Assembly (NCBI GenBank): GCA_964586425.1 | Contig: CAZPHI010000001.1 | Span: 62,001-126,000 of the forward strand | DNA: 64,000 bases | Direction: 5' to 3' | Origin: CAZPHI01 sp964586425 | GTDB lineage: Bacteria; Bacillota; Clostridia; Lachnospirales; Lachnospiraceae | Part shown: positions 43,554-52,041 of the stretch, piece after piece | How positions within the stretch are numbered: position 1 is the first letter of the stretch | Layout of the letters: the number at the start of each line of letters is the position of its first letter | Notes under the pieces: model-generated | What the model was told of the DNA's origin: nothing | Databases searched by the model: none | Seen by the model: only the letters and a program-made list of their open reading frames with translations | Position numbers and translations under genes: made by a program

Positions 43554-44553
43554 TATTTGTTTTCCTCCTGTCTTTATATTTGCTTCTGTTATCATTGTGT
43601 CGTTCCTCATATTGCTCATAAGCTTTAACTATCTTTTGAACTAGCGGATGTCTTACTACATCCTGGTTAGTCAGCTTAACAAATGCTATGTCGTCCACTT
43701 TAGACAATACTCTCATGGCGATATCAAGTCCCGAAACCGTATCCTTAGGCAGATCTTTTTGTGTCTGGTCACCTGTAACAATCACCTTAGAACCAAAGCC
43801 GATACGTGTAAGAAACATCTTCATCTGCGCCGGTGTAGTATTCTGTGCTTCGTCTAATATGATAAATGCATTATCAAGTGTACGTCCTCGCATATAAGCA
43901 AGCGGTGCAACCTCTATAAGTCCTTTCTCCATATTAGCTGTAAAACTTTCAGCACCCATTATCTGATAAAGTGCATCATACAGCGGTCTAAGATATGGAT
44001 CAACCTTACTTTGCAAATCACCCGGCAAAAATCCAAGCTTTTCACCCGCTTCAATTGCAGGTCTTGTCAGAATAATTCTTCCAACTTCATTATTCTTGAA
44101 TGCTGTAATAGCCATTGCCATCGCGAGATAGGTTTTACCTGTTCCAGCAGGTCCAATACCAAATACAATCATCTTATTACGTATCTCATCAACATACTTC
44201 TTCTGACCCAATGTTTTAGGCTTTATAGGTTTTCCAGAGATTGTTCTACATATCAAATCACCATCGACCTCAAGTATTGCACTTTCCTTTTCTTCATACG
44301 ATAATGCAAGTGCATAATCCACATTCTGTTCCTGTATAACATTCCCCCTCTTTGATAATTCAATAAGATTGCTAATTACGCTGGCTGCCCTCTTTGCATT
44401 AACATCTCCACCAATAATCTTAACCTCTGAATCTCTTAGTATAATTGTAACCTTTAATGTCTTCTCTATCTTTTTTGCATATGCATCGAATTGTCCGAAT
44501 ACATTCTGACTATGCTCTAATGGTATATCAACAATCTTCTCAATTACACTCAT
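43543..44553 (-). CDS. phoH: PhoH-family ATPase
   Basis: A 336-residue PhoH-like protein, an RNA-linked ATPase whose gene is regularly next to ybeY. An N-terminal KH-like region (about 20-75) precedes the ATPase core with Walker A GIGPAGTGKTYLAMAMAI (about 132-149), LTRPAIEAGEKLGFLPGDL, Walker B FIILDEAQNTT (about 219-229) and GDQTQ. The basic C-terminus KYKDRRKTNNDN overlaps the ybeY start. The exact function is unsettled; ribosome or RNA maturation is the current view from its partner. Confidence 0.94.
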   Translation of the reverse strand: MSVIEKIVDIPLEHSQNVFGQFDAYAKKIEKTLKVTIILRDSEVKIIGGDVNAKRAASVISNLIELSKRGNVIQEQNVDYALALSYEEKESAILEVDGDLICRTISGKPIKPKTLGQKKYVDEIRNKMIVFGIGPAGTGKTYLAMAMAITAFKNNEVGRIILTRPAIEAGEKLGFLPGDLQSKVDPYLRPLYDALYQIMGAESFTANMEKGLIEVAPLAYMRGRTLDNAFIILDEAQNTTPAQMKMFLTRIGFGSKVIVTGDQTQKDLPKDTVSGLDIAMRVLSKVDDIAFVKLTNQDVVRHPLVQKIVKAYEQYEERHNDNRSKYKDRRKTNNDN

Positions 44554-44578
44554 ATAATCTCCATTCTATATATCCTTT

Positions 44579-45619
44579 TTACTCATCTATATAACCAGTA
44601 TTCTTATATTGAGTTTTCAGACTACATAGACATCTGTAAACTCCATCTGTTAGCTCTATTTTAACACTACTATCTATTATTTGAATACCCTTTTTTTCTA
44701 ATTTTTTCAAATAAATGTTCAAATTGTCATTCAAAATGCGTTCTGCCTGTTCCTGACTATAGACACTTTCCATTTCTTCATACTCAATATACCTTGTCAT
44801 CCCAGTTTTTACTGGGGTGCAGAAATTTTCTGTCAGATATACACTATTTTGATTGTTTATTTGTACATATTTGTCATACATATTAAAAAATAGATTCATT
44901 TTCATATCTATTCCAAAAATGCTTATAAGATATGTACGTTTTTCCTTTCCCGTATAATTCTTAAACACATATTTTTCATCAAGCAGGTCTTCATATTCTA
45001 TATTATGTTCAATAATAATATCAGCATCGCCTCTAACATAATTAACAGACACCACTTCTTTATTATCACCAATAATAGGTACTTCAGAACTTACAAGGAT
45101 ATCACCAGCCTTAATTTCATCACCAGCCTTAACCTGGGGTGTCCCTGTTCTTGTAATAATTGACACAATTATGCCATCTGTATCTGCAATCAATGAACGT
45201 GCAGATGTATCATTATCAATTGTTTTTATCTGTGTTTCATTCTCTTTTATATGAAGTACAAGTCTCGTCCCTTTAATTTCCGCAGAAACCCATGTTATAT
45301 CATCAAAATCCTGTCTTATCCTGCTCTCAATAGCACTACAATCGAAATCAGCTATATGCATTCCTGGCGATACATTATTATTCTCCAGATACCTTATTAA
45401 GGTAGTATCAGTATAATATGTATTGCCTGTTTTACGCCTTACATCACCCAATGCTTTGAATTGTTTGATATTAGTGTAGAATATACAACCATTCTCATCA
45501 AAGCTTATATTCCAGATTTTAATTCCGGATGCTCTGCATATATTAATAAAACGTTCAGGAGTGCCTTTTGTAATACAAACCTTAACATATCCCTTTAAAA
45601 GCATTATTATACTATTCAT
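44579..45619 (-). CDS. yqfD: Sporulation protein YqfD, lacking its membrane segment
   Basis: YqfD is normally a mother-cell membrane protein of sporulating Firmicutes, about 400 residues with a membrane helix near residue 90-110. This copy has 346 residues. The N-terminal domain (KGTPERFINICRASGIKIWNI) runs to FKALGDVRRKTG (about 62) and then jumps straight to NTYYTDTTLIRYLENNNVSPGM. The family sequence that follows is intact: DDITWVSAEIKGTRL, AGDEIKAGDILVSSEVP. The roughly 45-50 residues holding the helix are absent and no other helix is predicted by eye. It may be a cytosolic variant or decaying gene. It overlaps yqfC by four bases. Confidence 0.85.
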   Translation of the reverse strand: MNSIIMLLKGYVKVCITKGTPERFINICRASGIKIWNISFDENGCIFYTNIKQFKALGDVRRKTGNTYYTDTTLIRYLENNNVSPGMHIADFDCSAIESRIRQDFDDITWVSAEIKGTRLVLHIKENETQIKTIDNDTSARSLIADTDGIIVSIITRTGTPQVKAGDEIKAGDILVSSEVPIIGDNKEVVSVNYVRGDADIIIEHNIEYEDLLDEKYVFKNYTGKEKRTYLISIFGIDMKMNLFFNMYDKYVQINNQNSVYLTENFCTPVKTGMTRYIEYEEMESVYSQEQAERILNDNLNIYLKKLEKKGIQIIDSSVKIELTDGVYRCLCSLKTQYKNTGYIDE

Positions 45620-45861
45620 AACTCGATTGAACTTATCACTCCCTCAATGTGAATATCTTCATTGTTATAATATACAATATTAAGTCGTTGTCCATTGACT
45701 GTAACTGTACCGGTTTTTGTAAGCATTTTTATTCTTACTCTGCTATATTCTATAATTGATTTAAAATTCTCTATATGTACCTGTCTATAACCTATAGCTG
45801 TAATTACAGGCATACCATCGCATACATCCTGTGGCAGACCAAGCTTTTTAACTAATCCCAT
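45616..45861 (-). CDS. yqfC: YqfC/YabP-family sporulation protein
   Basis: An 81-residue protein with the YabP/YqfC fold: LGLPQDVCDGMPVITAIGYRQVHIENFKSIIEYSRVRIKMLTKTG followed by VNGQRLNIVYYNNEDIHIEGVISSIEL. In Bacillus yqfC and yqfD are SigE-controlled sporulation genes. It is a little shorter at the N-terminus than usual and has a weak ribosome site (AAGGCGG). The four-base overlap with yqfD suggests coupling. Confidence 0.85.
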   Translation of the reverse strand: MGLVKKLGLPQDVCDGMPVITAIGYRQVHIENFKSIIEYSRVRIKMLTKTGTVTVNGQRLNIVYYNNEDIHIEGVISSIEL

Positions 45862-45893
45862 AAGTTAACCGCCTTAGTCAAAGTACAATATAC

Positions 45894-45961
45894 AAGAATG
45901 ATGTTGATGTAGATTGTAGGTGGAATGATGGATATGATGAATGTGATTGATGGTTAGAGGG
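45894..45961. other. 68-base stretch with no C on the plus strand (no G on the minus strand)
   Basis: Between yqfC and the rpsU terminator the plus strand lacks C for 68 bases, with GATG-rich low complexity. As minus-strand RNA it has no G and so cannot form stable structure. It might be a leader or spacer for yqfC-yqfD; no clear promoter is visible in it. Confidence 0.7.
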
Positions 45962-45972
45962 CATAGAAAAAA

Positions 45973-46012
45973 GAGCTGCACATTAATGATTGATATCATC
46001 AATGGACAGCTC
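45973..46012 (-). terminator. Terminator after rpsU
   Basis: GAGCTG and CAGCTC, extended by inner pairing of CCATTGAT-like sequences, form a long stem followed by TTTTTTCT on the minus strand. It should end the transcript carrying rpsU. Confidence 0.88.
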
Positions 46013-46025
46013 CATCATAATTTAA

Positions 46026-46202
46026 TTAGTTAAATTTACGTTTTCTAGCTGCTTCAGACTTTTTCTTACGTCTTACGCTTGGCTTCTCATAATGCTCTCT
46101 TTTACGAATCTCCTGCTGAATACCGGCTTTAGCACAGTTTCTTTTAAATCTACGTAAAGCGCTATCTAAAGTTTCATTATCTTTAACGATTACATTTGAC
46201 AT
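46026..46202 (-). CDS. rpsU: 30S ribosomal protein S21
   Basis: A 58-residue basic protein, MSNVIVKDNETLDSALRRFKR onward, ending EAARKRKFN, matching S21 over its whole length. S21 sits near the 16S anti-Shine-Dalgarno end and helps initiation. The ATG at 46202 has AGGTGA upstream. The gene is followed by a strong terminator and lies next to alaS, as in many Clostridia; the 160-base gap to alaS must hold its promoter. Confidence 0.97.
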   Translation of the reverse strand: MSNVIVKDNETLDSALRRFKRNCAKAGIQQEIRKREHYEKPSVRRKKKSEAARKRKFN

Positions 46203-46361
46203 GTCTCACCTAACCACCCTTCTGCTGCAGATTGTGCACAACAATACTACGGGTATTAATTAATTGCACAACTACGATTATATCATATAAATTAAATACG
46301 TCAACATATTTTTTTGATTTTGTGCATTTTTTTTGAATAATTAATGCTATTAAATATGTGA

Positions 46362-49004
46362 TTATTTAATCATATTACTAAGTTGAGCCTTAGCCTCTTT
46401 AAGAAGTTCATCAATTCCTGATGGATTCTTACCTCCAGCCTGAGCCATATTAGGACGACCACCGCCGCCACCGCCAACTAAAGCTGCAACTGCTTTAATA
46501 AGGTTACCTGCATGTGCACCCTTTGCAATAGCATCATCTGTAGCCATAGCGATAAGATTAACCTTGTCACTTCCCTGAGAAGAAGCAAGTAATACAACAC
46601 CTGAACCAATCTTCTCTTTTAATGAATCGCCAAGTGTTCTAAGACCATTCATATCTACATCTGCAAGTTTAACACCAAGGAATTTGACGCCATTAACTTC
46701 ACATACGTCGTTCATAACGTCTCCCATTGATTCACTTGCTAATTTATTCTTAAGCTTTTCATTCTCTGATGAAAGAGTCTTAATCTCATCAGCCATTGTA
46801 TTAATCTTCTTAATCAGCTGTGAAGGCTCTGATTTAGCTGCCTTACAAGCCTCATTAAGTTCATTCTCAATGTCTTTGTAATAATTGATAACACCCTGTC
46901 CTGTAAGAGCTTCAATTCTTCTTACGCCTGCAGCAACACCTGCTTCAGATACTATCTTGAATAACATAATGTTAGAAGTATTAGCAACATGAGTACCACC
47001 ACAAAGTTCTGTAGAGAAATCACCCATCTTAACAACTCTAACGCTTTCGCCGTATTTCTCACCAAATAATGCCATTGCGCCAGTCTTCTTGGCTTCTTCA
47101 ATGCCCATTACTTCAGTTACTACTGGAAGTCCATTAGCTATCTCTTCATTAACAATCGTTTCAACCTTAGCAAGTTCCTCAGCTGTTAAGCTCTGGAAGT
47201 GTGTAAAGTCAAATCTTAATCTATCTGGTGTTACAAGTGAACCTGCCTGCTCAACATGAGTTCCAAGTACAGTTCTTAAAGCATTCTGTAACAGATGTGT
47301 TGCACTATGGTTCTTACATGTATCAGCTCTGTTTGCTTCGCAAACCTTTAATGTAACTGTTTCACCTGTCTGAATCATGCCTTTAGTCATCTTACCTACA
47401 TGACCAATCTTGCCACCCTTAAGCTTAATTGTTTCAGCAACTTCGAATTCGCCTTCTGGTCCTGTAATTACACCACAGTCACCTTCCTGGCCACCCATTG
47501 TTGCATAGAATGCTGTCTCATCAACGATAATAGTACCATTATCTCCATCAGCTAAAGCATTAACAATCTCATCTTCATTAGTAAGAACTGTTACTTTTGA
47601 AGTATTACATAATTTGTCATAGCCAACGAATGCACTTGTAACAGAAGCATCAATTGAATCATAAACAGTTGCATCTGCACCCATATAGTTTGTTGTTTTA
47701 CGAGTTATACGCGCTTTAACACGCTGTTCTTCCATAGCAGTCTTAAAGCCTGCTTCATCTATTCCGATACCTTTTTCTTCAAGAATCTCCTGTGTTAGAT
47801 CAAGAGGGAATCCATAAGTATCATATAATTTGAAAGCATCATCACCTGAAAGTGTCTTTGTTCCAGTTTTCTCAAGCTCTGCAATATAATCGTTGAGAAT
47901 GCTTAAGCCCTGATCAATTGTGTCGTTGAACTTTTCTTCTTCATTAGCAATTACATTAAGAATAAGCGCTTTCTTTTCTTCAAGTTCTGGATAACCGTCC
48001 TTTGAAGTTTCAATCACTGTCTTACATAACTCAGCAAGGAATGTTCCTTCAATACCAAGTAATCTGCCGTTTCTTGCAGCTCTTCTAAGTAATCTTCTAA
48101 GAACATATCCACGACCTTCATTAGAAGGCATAATACCATCAGATACCATGAATGTTACTGAACGAATATGGTCTGTGATAAGTCTGATTGACACATCTGT
48201 CTTATCATTCTCCTGATACTTAACATTAGCCATCTCACATACTTTATTACGAAGTGCACATAATGTGTCAACGTCAAAGATAGAGTCAACATCCTGAACA
48301 ACAACAGCAAGTCTCTCAAGACCCATACCTGTATCAATATTCTTCTGAACAAGTTCAGTATAATTGCCTTTACCATCGTTATTAAACTGTGTGAATACAT
48401 TATTCCATACTTCCATATAACGGTCGCATTCACAACCAACTGTACAACCTGGTTGACCACAGCCATACTTCTCGCCACGATCATAATATATCTCTGAACA
48501 TGGTCCACAAGGTCCCGCACCATGCTCCCAGAAGTTATCTTCTTTGCCAAATCTAAAGATTCTGTCAGCTGGAATACCGATTTCCTTATTCCATATCTCA
48601 AATGCTTCATCATCCTCAAGGTAGATACTTGGATACAATCTGTTAGCATCAAGTCCAACAACCTCTGTTAAGAATTCCCAAGACCAATGAATTGCTTCTG
48701 TCTTAAAGTAATCACCGAATGAGAAGTTACCAAGCATCTCAAAGAATGTACCATGTCTTGCTGTCTTACCAACATTCTCAATATCACCAGTTCTAATACA
48801 CTTCTGACATGTTGTAACTCTTTTTCTAGGTGGTATCTCCTGACCTGTAAAATAAGGCTTTAAAGGTGCCATACCAGAATTAATTATAAGTAAACTATTA
48901 TCGTTATGAGGAACAAGAGAAAAACTCTTCATCTTAAGATGGCCCTTACTTTCAAAAAAGTCGAGGAACATTCTTCTTAACTCATTAACACCGTACTTTT
49001 CCAC
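46362..49004 (-). CDS. alaS: Alanyl-tRNA synthetase
   Basis: AlaRS charges tRNA-Ala and edits mischarged Ser/Gly. The 880-residue protein has the class II core (SFSLVPHNDNSLLIINSGMAPLKPYFTG; HGTFFEMLGNFSFGDYFK), editing-domain zinc ligands HSATHLLQNALR (about 573-584) and CGGTH (about 675-679), and a C-terminal coiled coil plus C-Ala domain with GGGGGGRPNMAQAGG. I use the GTG at 49004, with AGGAGG ten bases upstream, giving the family N-terminus VEKYGVNELRRMFLDFFES. The longer frame to 49055 has no ribosome site. No T-box leader fits in the 70-base gap to leuS. Confidence 0.96.
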   Translation of the reverse strand: MEKYGVNELRRMFLDFFESKGHLKMKSFSLVPHNDNSLLIINSGMAPLKPYFTGQEIPPRKRVTTCQKCIRTGDIENVGKTARHGTFFEMLGNFSFGDYFKTEAIHWSWEFLTEVVGLDANRLYPSIYLEDDEAFEIWNKEIGIPADRIFRFGKEDNFWEHGAGPCGPCSEIYYDRGEKYGCGQPGCTVGCECDRYMEVWNNVFTQFNNDGKGNYTELVQKNIDTGMGLERLAVVVQDVDSIFDVDTLCALRNKVCEMANVKYQENDKTDVSIRLITDHIRSVTFMVSDGIMPSNEGRGYVLRRLLRRAARNGRLLGIEGTFLAELCKTVIETSKDGYPELEEKKALILNVIANEEEKFNDTIDQGLSILNDYIAELEKTGTKTLSGDDAFKLYDTYGFPLDLTQEILEEKGIGIDEAGFKTAMEEQRVKARITRKTTNYMGADATVYDSIDASVTSAFVGYDKLCNTSKVTVLTNEDEIVNALADGDNGTIIVDETAFYATMGGQEGDCGVITGPEGEFEVAETIKLKGGKIGHVGKMTKGMIQTGETVTLKVCEANRADTCKNHSATHLLQNALRTVLGTHVEQAGSLVTPDRLRFDFTHFQSLTAEELAKVETIVNEEIANGLPVVTEVMGIEEAKKTGAMALFGEKYGESVRVVKMGDFSTELCGGTHVANTSNIMLFKIVSEAGVAAGVRRIEALTGQGVINYYKDIENELNEACKAAKSEPSQLIKKINTMADEIKTLSSENEKLKNKLASESMGDVMNDVCEVNGVKFLGVKLADVDMNGLRTLGDSLKEKIGSGVVLLASSQGSDKVNLIAMATDDAIAKGAHAGNLIKAVAALVGGGGGGRPNMAQAGGKNPSGIDELLKEAKAQLSNMIK

Positions 49005-49074
49005 TTTTGTTAATCCTCCTAATTTTGCGCTAATATGTATATTAACATACAACATACGCTATTTCAACTTTTTA

Positions 49075-51504
49075 TTATTTGACAACAATATTCATAATCT
49101 TGCCTTTAACATAGATCTCTTTAACAATTGTTTTATCCTTAATTGCATTAGCAACTGATGCTACTGCTTTAGCTTTTTCTTTAACAGATGCTTCATCTTC
49201 ATCAAGTGCTATTGAAACCGTTCCCTTAACCTTACCGTTAACCTGAACACCGATTTCAATTGTATTCTCAATTGTTGAAGCTTCATCATACTCTGGCCAT
49301 TTTTCGTATGCAATTGTCTCATTATGTCCTAATAACTGCCATAACTCTTCACCAACGTGAGGACAGATACATGAGAACATCTTAATAAAACCTTCTGCAT
49401 AAGAACGAGGACACTTGCCTGCTTTAACAGCTGCATTCATGAATATCATCATCTGACTGATTGCTGTATTGAATCCTAAGTTCTCAAAATCAGCTGTAAC
49501 CTTCTTAACAGTCTGATGATATACCTTAGTAAGTGTATCATCATTATCATCAGTAAGATTTTCTTCATTAGTGAAGTAATTCCATACCTTACCTATGAAT
49601 CTTCTTGCGCCTTCAACACCCTGCTGGCTCCATGGTTTTGAAGCTTCAAGAGGTCCCATGAACATCTCATAGAGACGAAGTGTATCTGCACCGTAATCTT
49701 TAACAATATCACTTGGATTAATAACGAATTCAGGGAAACGTTTACCCATCTTAATACCGTTAGAACCAAGAATCATACCCTGATGAACAAGCTTCTTGAA
49801 TGGTTCCTTTACAGGTGATAAGCCTTTTTTATAAAGGTACTGATTCCAGATTCTTGAATACATAAGATGACCAACTGCATGCTCTGGTCCACCAATATAC
49901 AAATCAACTGGCATCCAATGTTTGAGTAATTCCTGATTAGCGAATTCATTATCATTATCCGGATCAATATAGCGAAGATAATACCAGCTTGAACCAGCAC
50001 TACCAGGCATTGTAGAAGTCTCTCTCTTGCCCTTGACACCATTATTATTATTATTATACTGTTTCCATTCTGTTGCATTCTCAAGTGGTGCCTGTCCGTT
50101 CTTACCTTTGTAATCTTCAAGTTCTGGTAAGATTAATGGGAGCTCTTCATCAGCTAATACATGAATCTTTCCATCCTCTTCATATACAACAGGAACAGGT
50201 TCGCCCCAGTATCTCTGTCTTGCGAAAATCCACTCTCTAAAGTGATAATTAACTTTCTTTTCCGCAACACCCATCTTAACTAATTTATCTGTAATAGCTT
50301 CTTTTGCTTCCTCAACTGTAAGACCTGTGAACTCTTCTGAATTAATTAACTTACAGCCTTTTCCAAGATAATCGCCCTTTTCAAATGCTTTCGCGCTAAC
50401 ATCAGCGCCTTCAATAACCTGAATCATAGGAATCTTATGAACGATTGCATATTCAAAATCTCTCTGATCATGTGATGGAACAGCCATTACTGCGCCTGTA
50501 CCATAATTAGCAAGTACGAAATCACCAATGAATAATGGAACTTCACGTCCGTTAACAGGATTAACTGCGTAGATACCCTTTAACTGACATCCTGATTTTG
50601 TCTTATTAAGTTCAGTACGATCCATATCATTCTTCTTTAATGTCTCGTTAATATAAGCCTGAACTTCTTCTTTATTCTCAACTCTTGGCATAAGATCCTG
50701 AACAGTCTTTCCGTCTGGAGCAAGTACCATAAATGTAATACCATAGATTGTTTCAATACATGTTGTATAGATAGAGAAATCTCCACCACCAACAATATTG
50801 AATTTGACCTGAACACCTTCTGATTTGCCAATCCAATGTCTCTGCATCTCTTTTGTTGATTCTGGCCAATCTATCTCATCAAGTCCAGAAAGAAGTGTCT
50901 CAGCGAATGCTGGCTGATCAATTACCCACTGTTTCATATTCTTACGAACAACAGGGAATCCACCACGCTCTGATTTACCGTCAATTACCTCATCATTAGA
51001 GAGAACTGTACCTAATTCTTCACACCAGTTAACTGGCATATCAATGTACTTGGCATATCCATCAAGATAGAGATTCTTGAATATCCACTGTGTCCATTTG
51101 TAGAACTTAGGGTCACTTGTCGCAAGCATTTTCGACCAATCATAATCAAAACCTAATTCCTTCAGCTGGCCTGTGAATGTCTCAATATTCTTCTGCGTAA
51201 ATCCATTAGGATGATTACCAGTACTAACTGCATACTGCTCAGCTGGAAGACCAAATGAATCATAACCCATTGGATGTAATACATTATATCCCTGCATTCT
51301 CTTCATTCTTGATGTAATATCGGTTGCTGTATATCCTTCCGGATGTCCTGCGTGAAGACCTACACCTGATGGATAAGGGAACATATCAAGTACATAGTAC
51401 TTAGGTTTGCTAAAATCCCATACATCAGTTTTGAATGTCTGATTCTCCTCCCAGTATTTTTGCCATTTTTTCTCAATTACTTTCGAGTTGTAAACTTTTT
51501 CCAT
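49075..51504 (-). CDS. leuS: Leucyl-tRNA synthetase
   Basis: LeuRS of 809 residues with the class I HIGH-type motif GVGLHAGHPEGY (about 43-54), the CP1 editing domain, AGSSWYYLRYIDP and a C-terminal anticodon domain ending in VNGKVKGTVSI...IVKEIYVKGKIMNIVVK. Two oddities are seen. The KMSKS loop reads KMGKR (NGIKMGKRFPEF), and the usual zinc-knuckle stretch before RETSTMPGSAGSSWYY is replaced by YNNNNNGVKGK, partly coded by ATT repeats. The ATG at 51504 follows GGAGG by five bases; the ATG 12 bases upstream contains that site. Confidence 0.96.
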   Translation of the reverse strand: MEKVYNSKVIEKKWQKYWEENQTFKTDVWDFSKPKYYVLDMFPYPSGVGLHAGHPEGYTATDITSRMKRMQGYNVLHPMGYDSFGLPAEQYAVSTGNHPNGFTQKNIETFTGQLKELGFDYDWSKMLATSDPKFYKWTQWIFKNLYLDGYAKYIDMPVNWCEELGTVLSNDEVIDGKSERGGFPVVRKNMKQWVIDQPAFAETLLSGLDEIDWPESTKEMQRHWIGKSEGVQVKFNIVGGGDFSIYTTCIETIYGITFMVLAPDGKTVQDLMPRVENKEEVQAYINETLKKNDMDRTELNKTKSGCQLKGIYAVNPVNGREVPLFIGDFVLANYGTGAVMAVPSHDQRDFEYAIVHKIPMIQVIEGADVSAKAFEKGDYLGKGCKLINSEEFTGLTVEEAKEAITDKLVKMGVAEKKVNYHFREWIFARQRYWGEPVPVVYEEDGKIHVLADEELPLILPELEDYKGKNGQAPLENATEWKQYNNNNNGVKGKRETSTMPGSAGSSWYYLRYIDPDNDNEFANQELLKHWMPVDLYIGGPEHAVGHLMYSRIWNQYLYKKGLSPVKEPFKKLVHQGMILGSNGIKMGKRFPEFVINPSDIVKDYGADTLRLYEMFMGPLEASKPWSQQGVEGARRFIGKVWNYFTNEENLTDDNDDTLTKVYHQTVKKVTADFENLGFNTAISQMMIFMNAAVKAGKCPRSYAEGFIKMFSCICPHVGEELWQLLGHNETIAYEKWPEYDEASTIENTIEIGVQVNGKVKGTVSIALDEDEASVKEKAKAVASVANAIKDKTIVKEIYVKGKIMNIVVK

Positions 51505-51538
51505 AACTTCCTCCATTATTTAAAAATACATAAAAAAC

Positions 51539-51566
51539 CTCTCGCCCCATAACATCGAGGCGAAAG
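51539..51566 (-). terminator. Terminator between small membrane gene and leuS
   Basis: CTTTCGCC and GGCGAGAG form an 8-bp stem followed by GTTTTTT on the minus strand. It lies directly before the leuS start. No T-box element is seen around it, so it looks like a simple terminator, and leuS expression then needs read-through or an unseen promoter. Confidence 0.7.
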
Positions 51567-51586
51567 ATTGTAATTTTACAATAGTT

Positions 51587-51772
51587 TTATTGATTATTCG
51601 ATGTCGCATCAATCTGCTCGAATGTATCTTCCTTTGCAGCCTTCTTAGCATCACTACGCTTGCGAAGATTCTTTCCTATAATTACTGCTAATGTAATTAA
51701 CCCACACATAATGATAAATACTACTATTTCATATATAATCTCTCCAACTAACATACTAAGCATTGGTATCAT
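51587..51772 (-). CDS. Small single-span membrane protein
   Basis: A 61-residue protein of unknown function: a membrane helix (about 8-33, EIIYEIVVFIIMCGLITLAVIIGK) followed by a charged cytoplasmic tail with KNLRKRSDAKKAAKED. GGAGG lies seven bases before the ATG, which supports real translation. It lies upstream of leuS, separated from it by a terminator-like hairpin. Confidence 0.7.
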   Translation of the reverse strand: MIPMLSMLVGEIIYEIVVFIIMCGLITLAVIIGKNLRKRSDAKKAAKEDTFEQIDATSNNQ

Positions 51773-51832
51773 ATCTTAACCTCCATATATAATTCATATT
51801 ATAGTACATCTTCAAAATACAAAACTATATGT

Positions 51833-51861
51833 ATTCTAACACATTGTTTAAACTGTAGCAA
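51833..51861 (-). promoter_or_regulatory. Candidate promoter for the small membrane protein gene
   Basis: On the minus strand TTGCTA (51856-51861) and TAGAAT (51833-51838) are 17 bases apart, giving a leader of about 55 bases. A second TATAAT nearer the gene is an alternative. Confidence 0.45.
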
Positions 51862-51903
51862 TTAATTTACAACTAATTTCAAAAAATATTTTTATAAATG
51901 CTG

Positions 51904-51932
51904 TTGACATAATTCACGCTATGACATATTAT
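51904..51932 (+). promoter_or_regulatory. Sigma-A promoter of the YtrA-type ABC operon
   Basis: TTGACA (51904-51909) and TATTAT (51927-51932) are exactly 17 bases apart. Transcription should start near 51939, immediately before the inverted repeat at 51942-51968. Confidence 0.8.
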
Positions 51933-51941
51933 AAGTTTAAC

Positions 51942-51968
51942 AACTGTATTAGTGCACATAGTACAGTT
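51942..51968 (+). promoter_or_regulatory. Candidate GntR/YtrA operator
   Basis: AACTGTA and TACAGTT form an inverted repeat around a centre containing the palindrome GTGCAC. It begins a few bases after the predicted transcription start, where a bound repressor would block the promoter. Its regulator is probably the next gene; this is inference from position. Confidence 0.65.
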
Positions 51969-52041
51969 AGAAATTATCGATAATTAAAACAATAAGCAAC
52001 GAATGCTACACGCAATGAATGCTAAAGAAATGGAGGAATCA

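Noticed and set aside
48155..48661. 168-residue minus-strand frame within alaS
   Set aside because: It lies wholly inside alaS in another frame, has no ribosome site, and shows no family motif; alaS is intact across it.
49005..49074. T-box or promoter leader for alaS
   Set aside because: Only 70 bases separate leuS stop side and alaS; no structure was seen.
51505..51772. T-box leader for leuS
   Set aside because: The hairpin before leuS is a short terminator; no T-box antiterminator sequence (GGTGG-type bulge) or specifier stem fits the available space.
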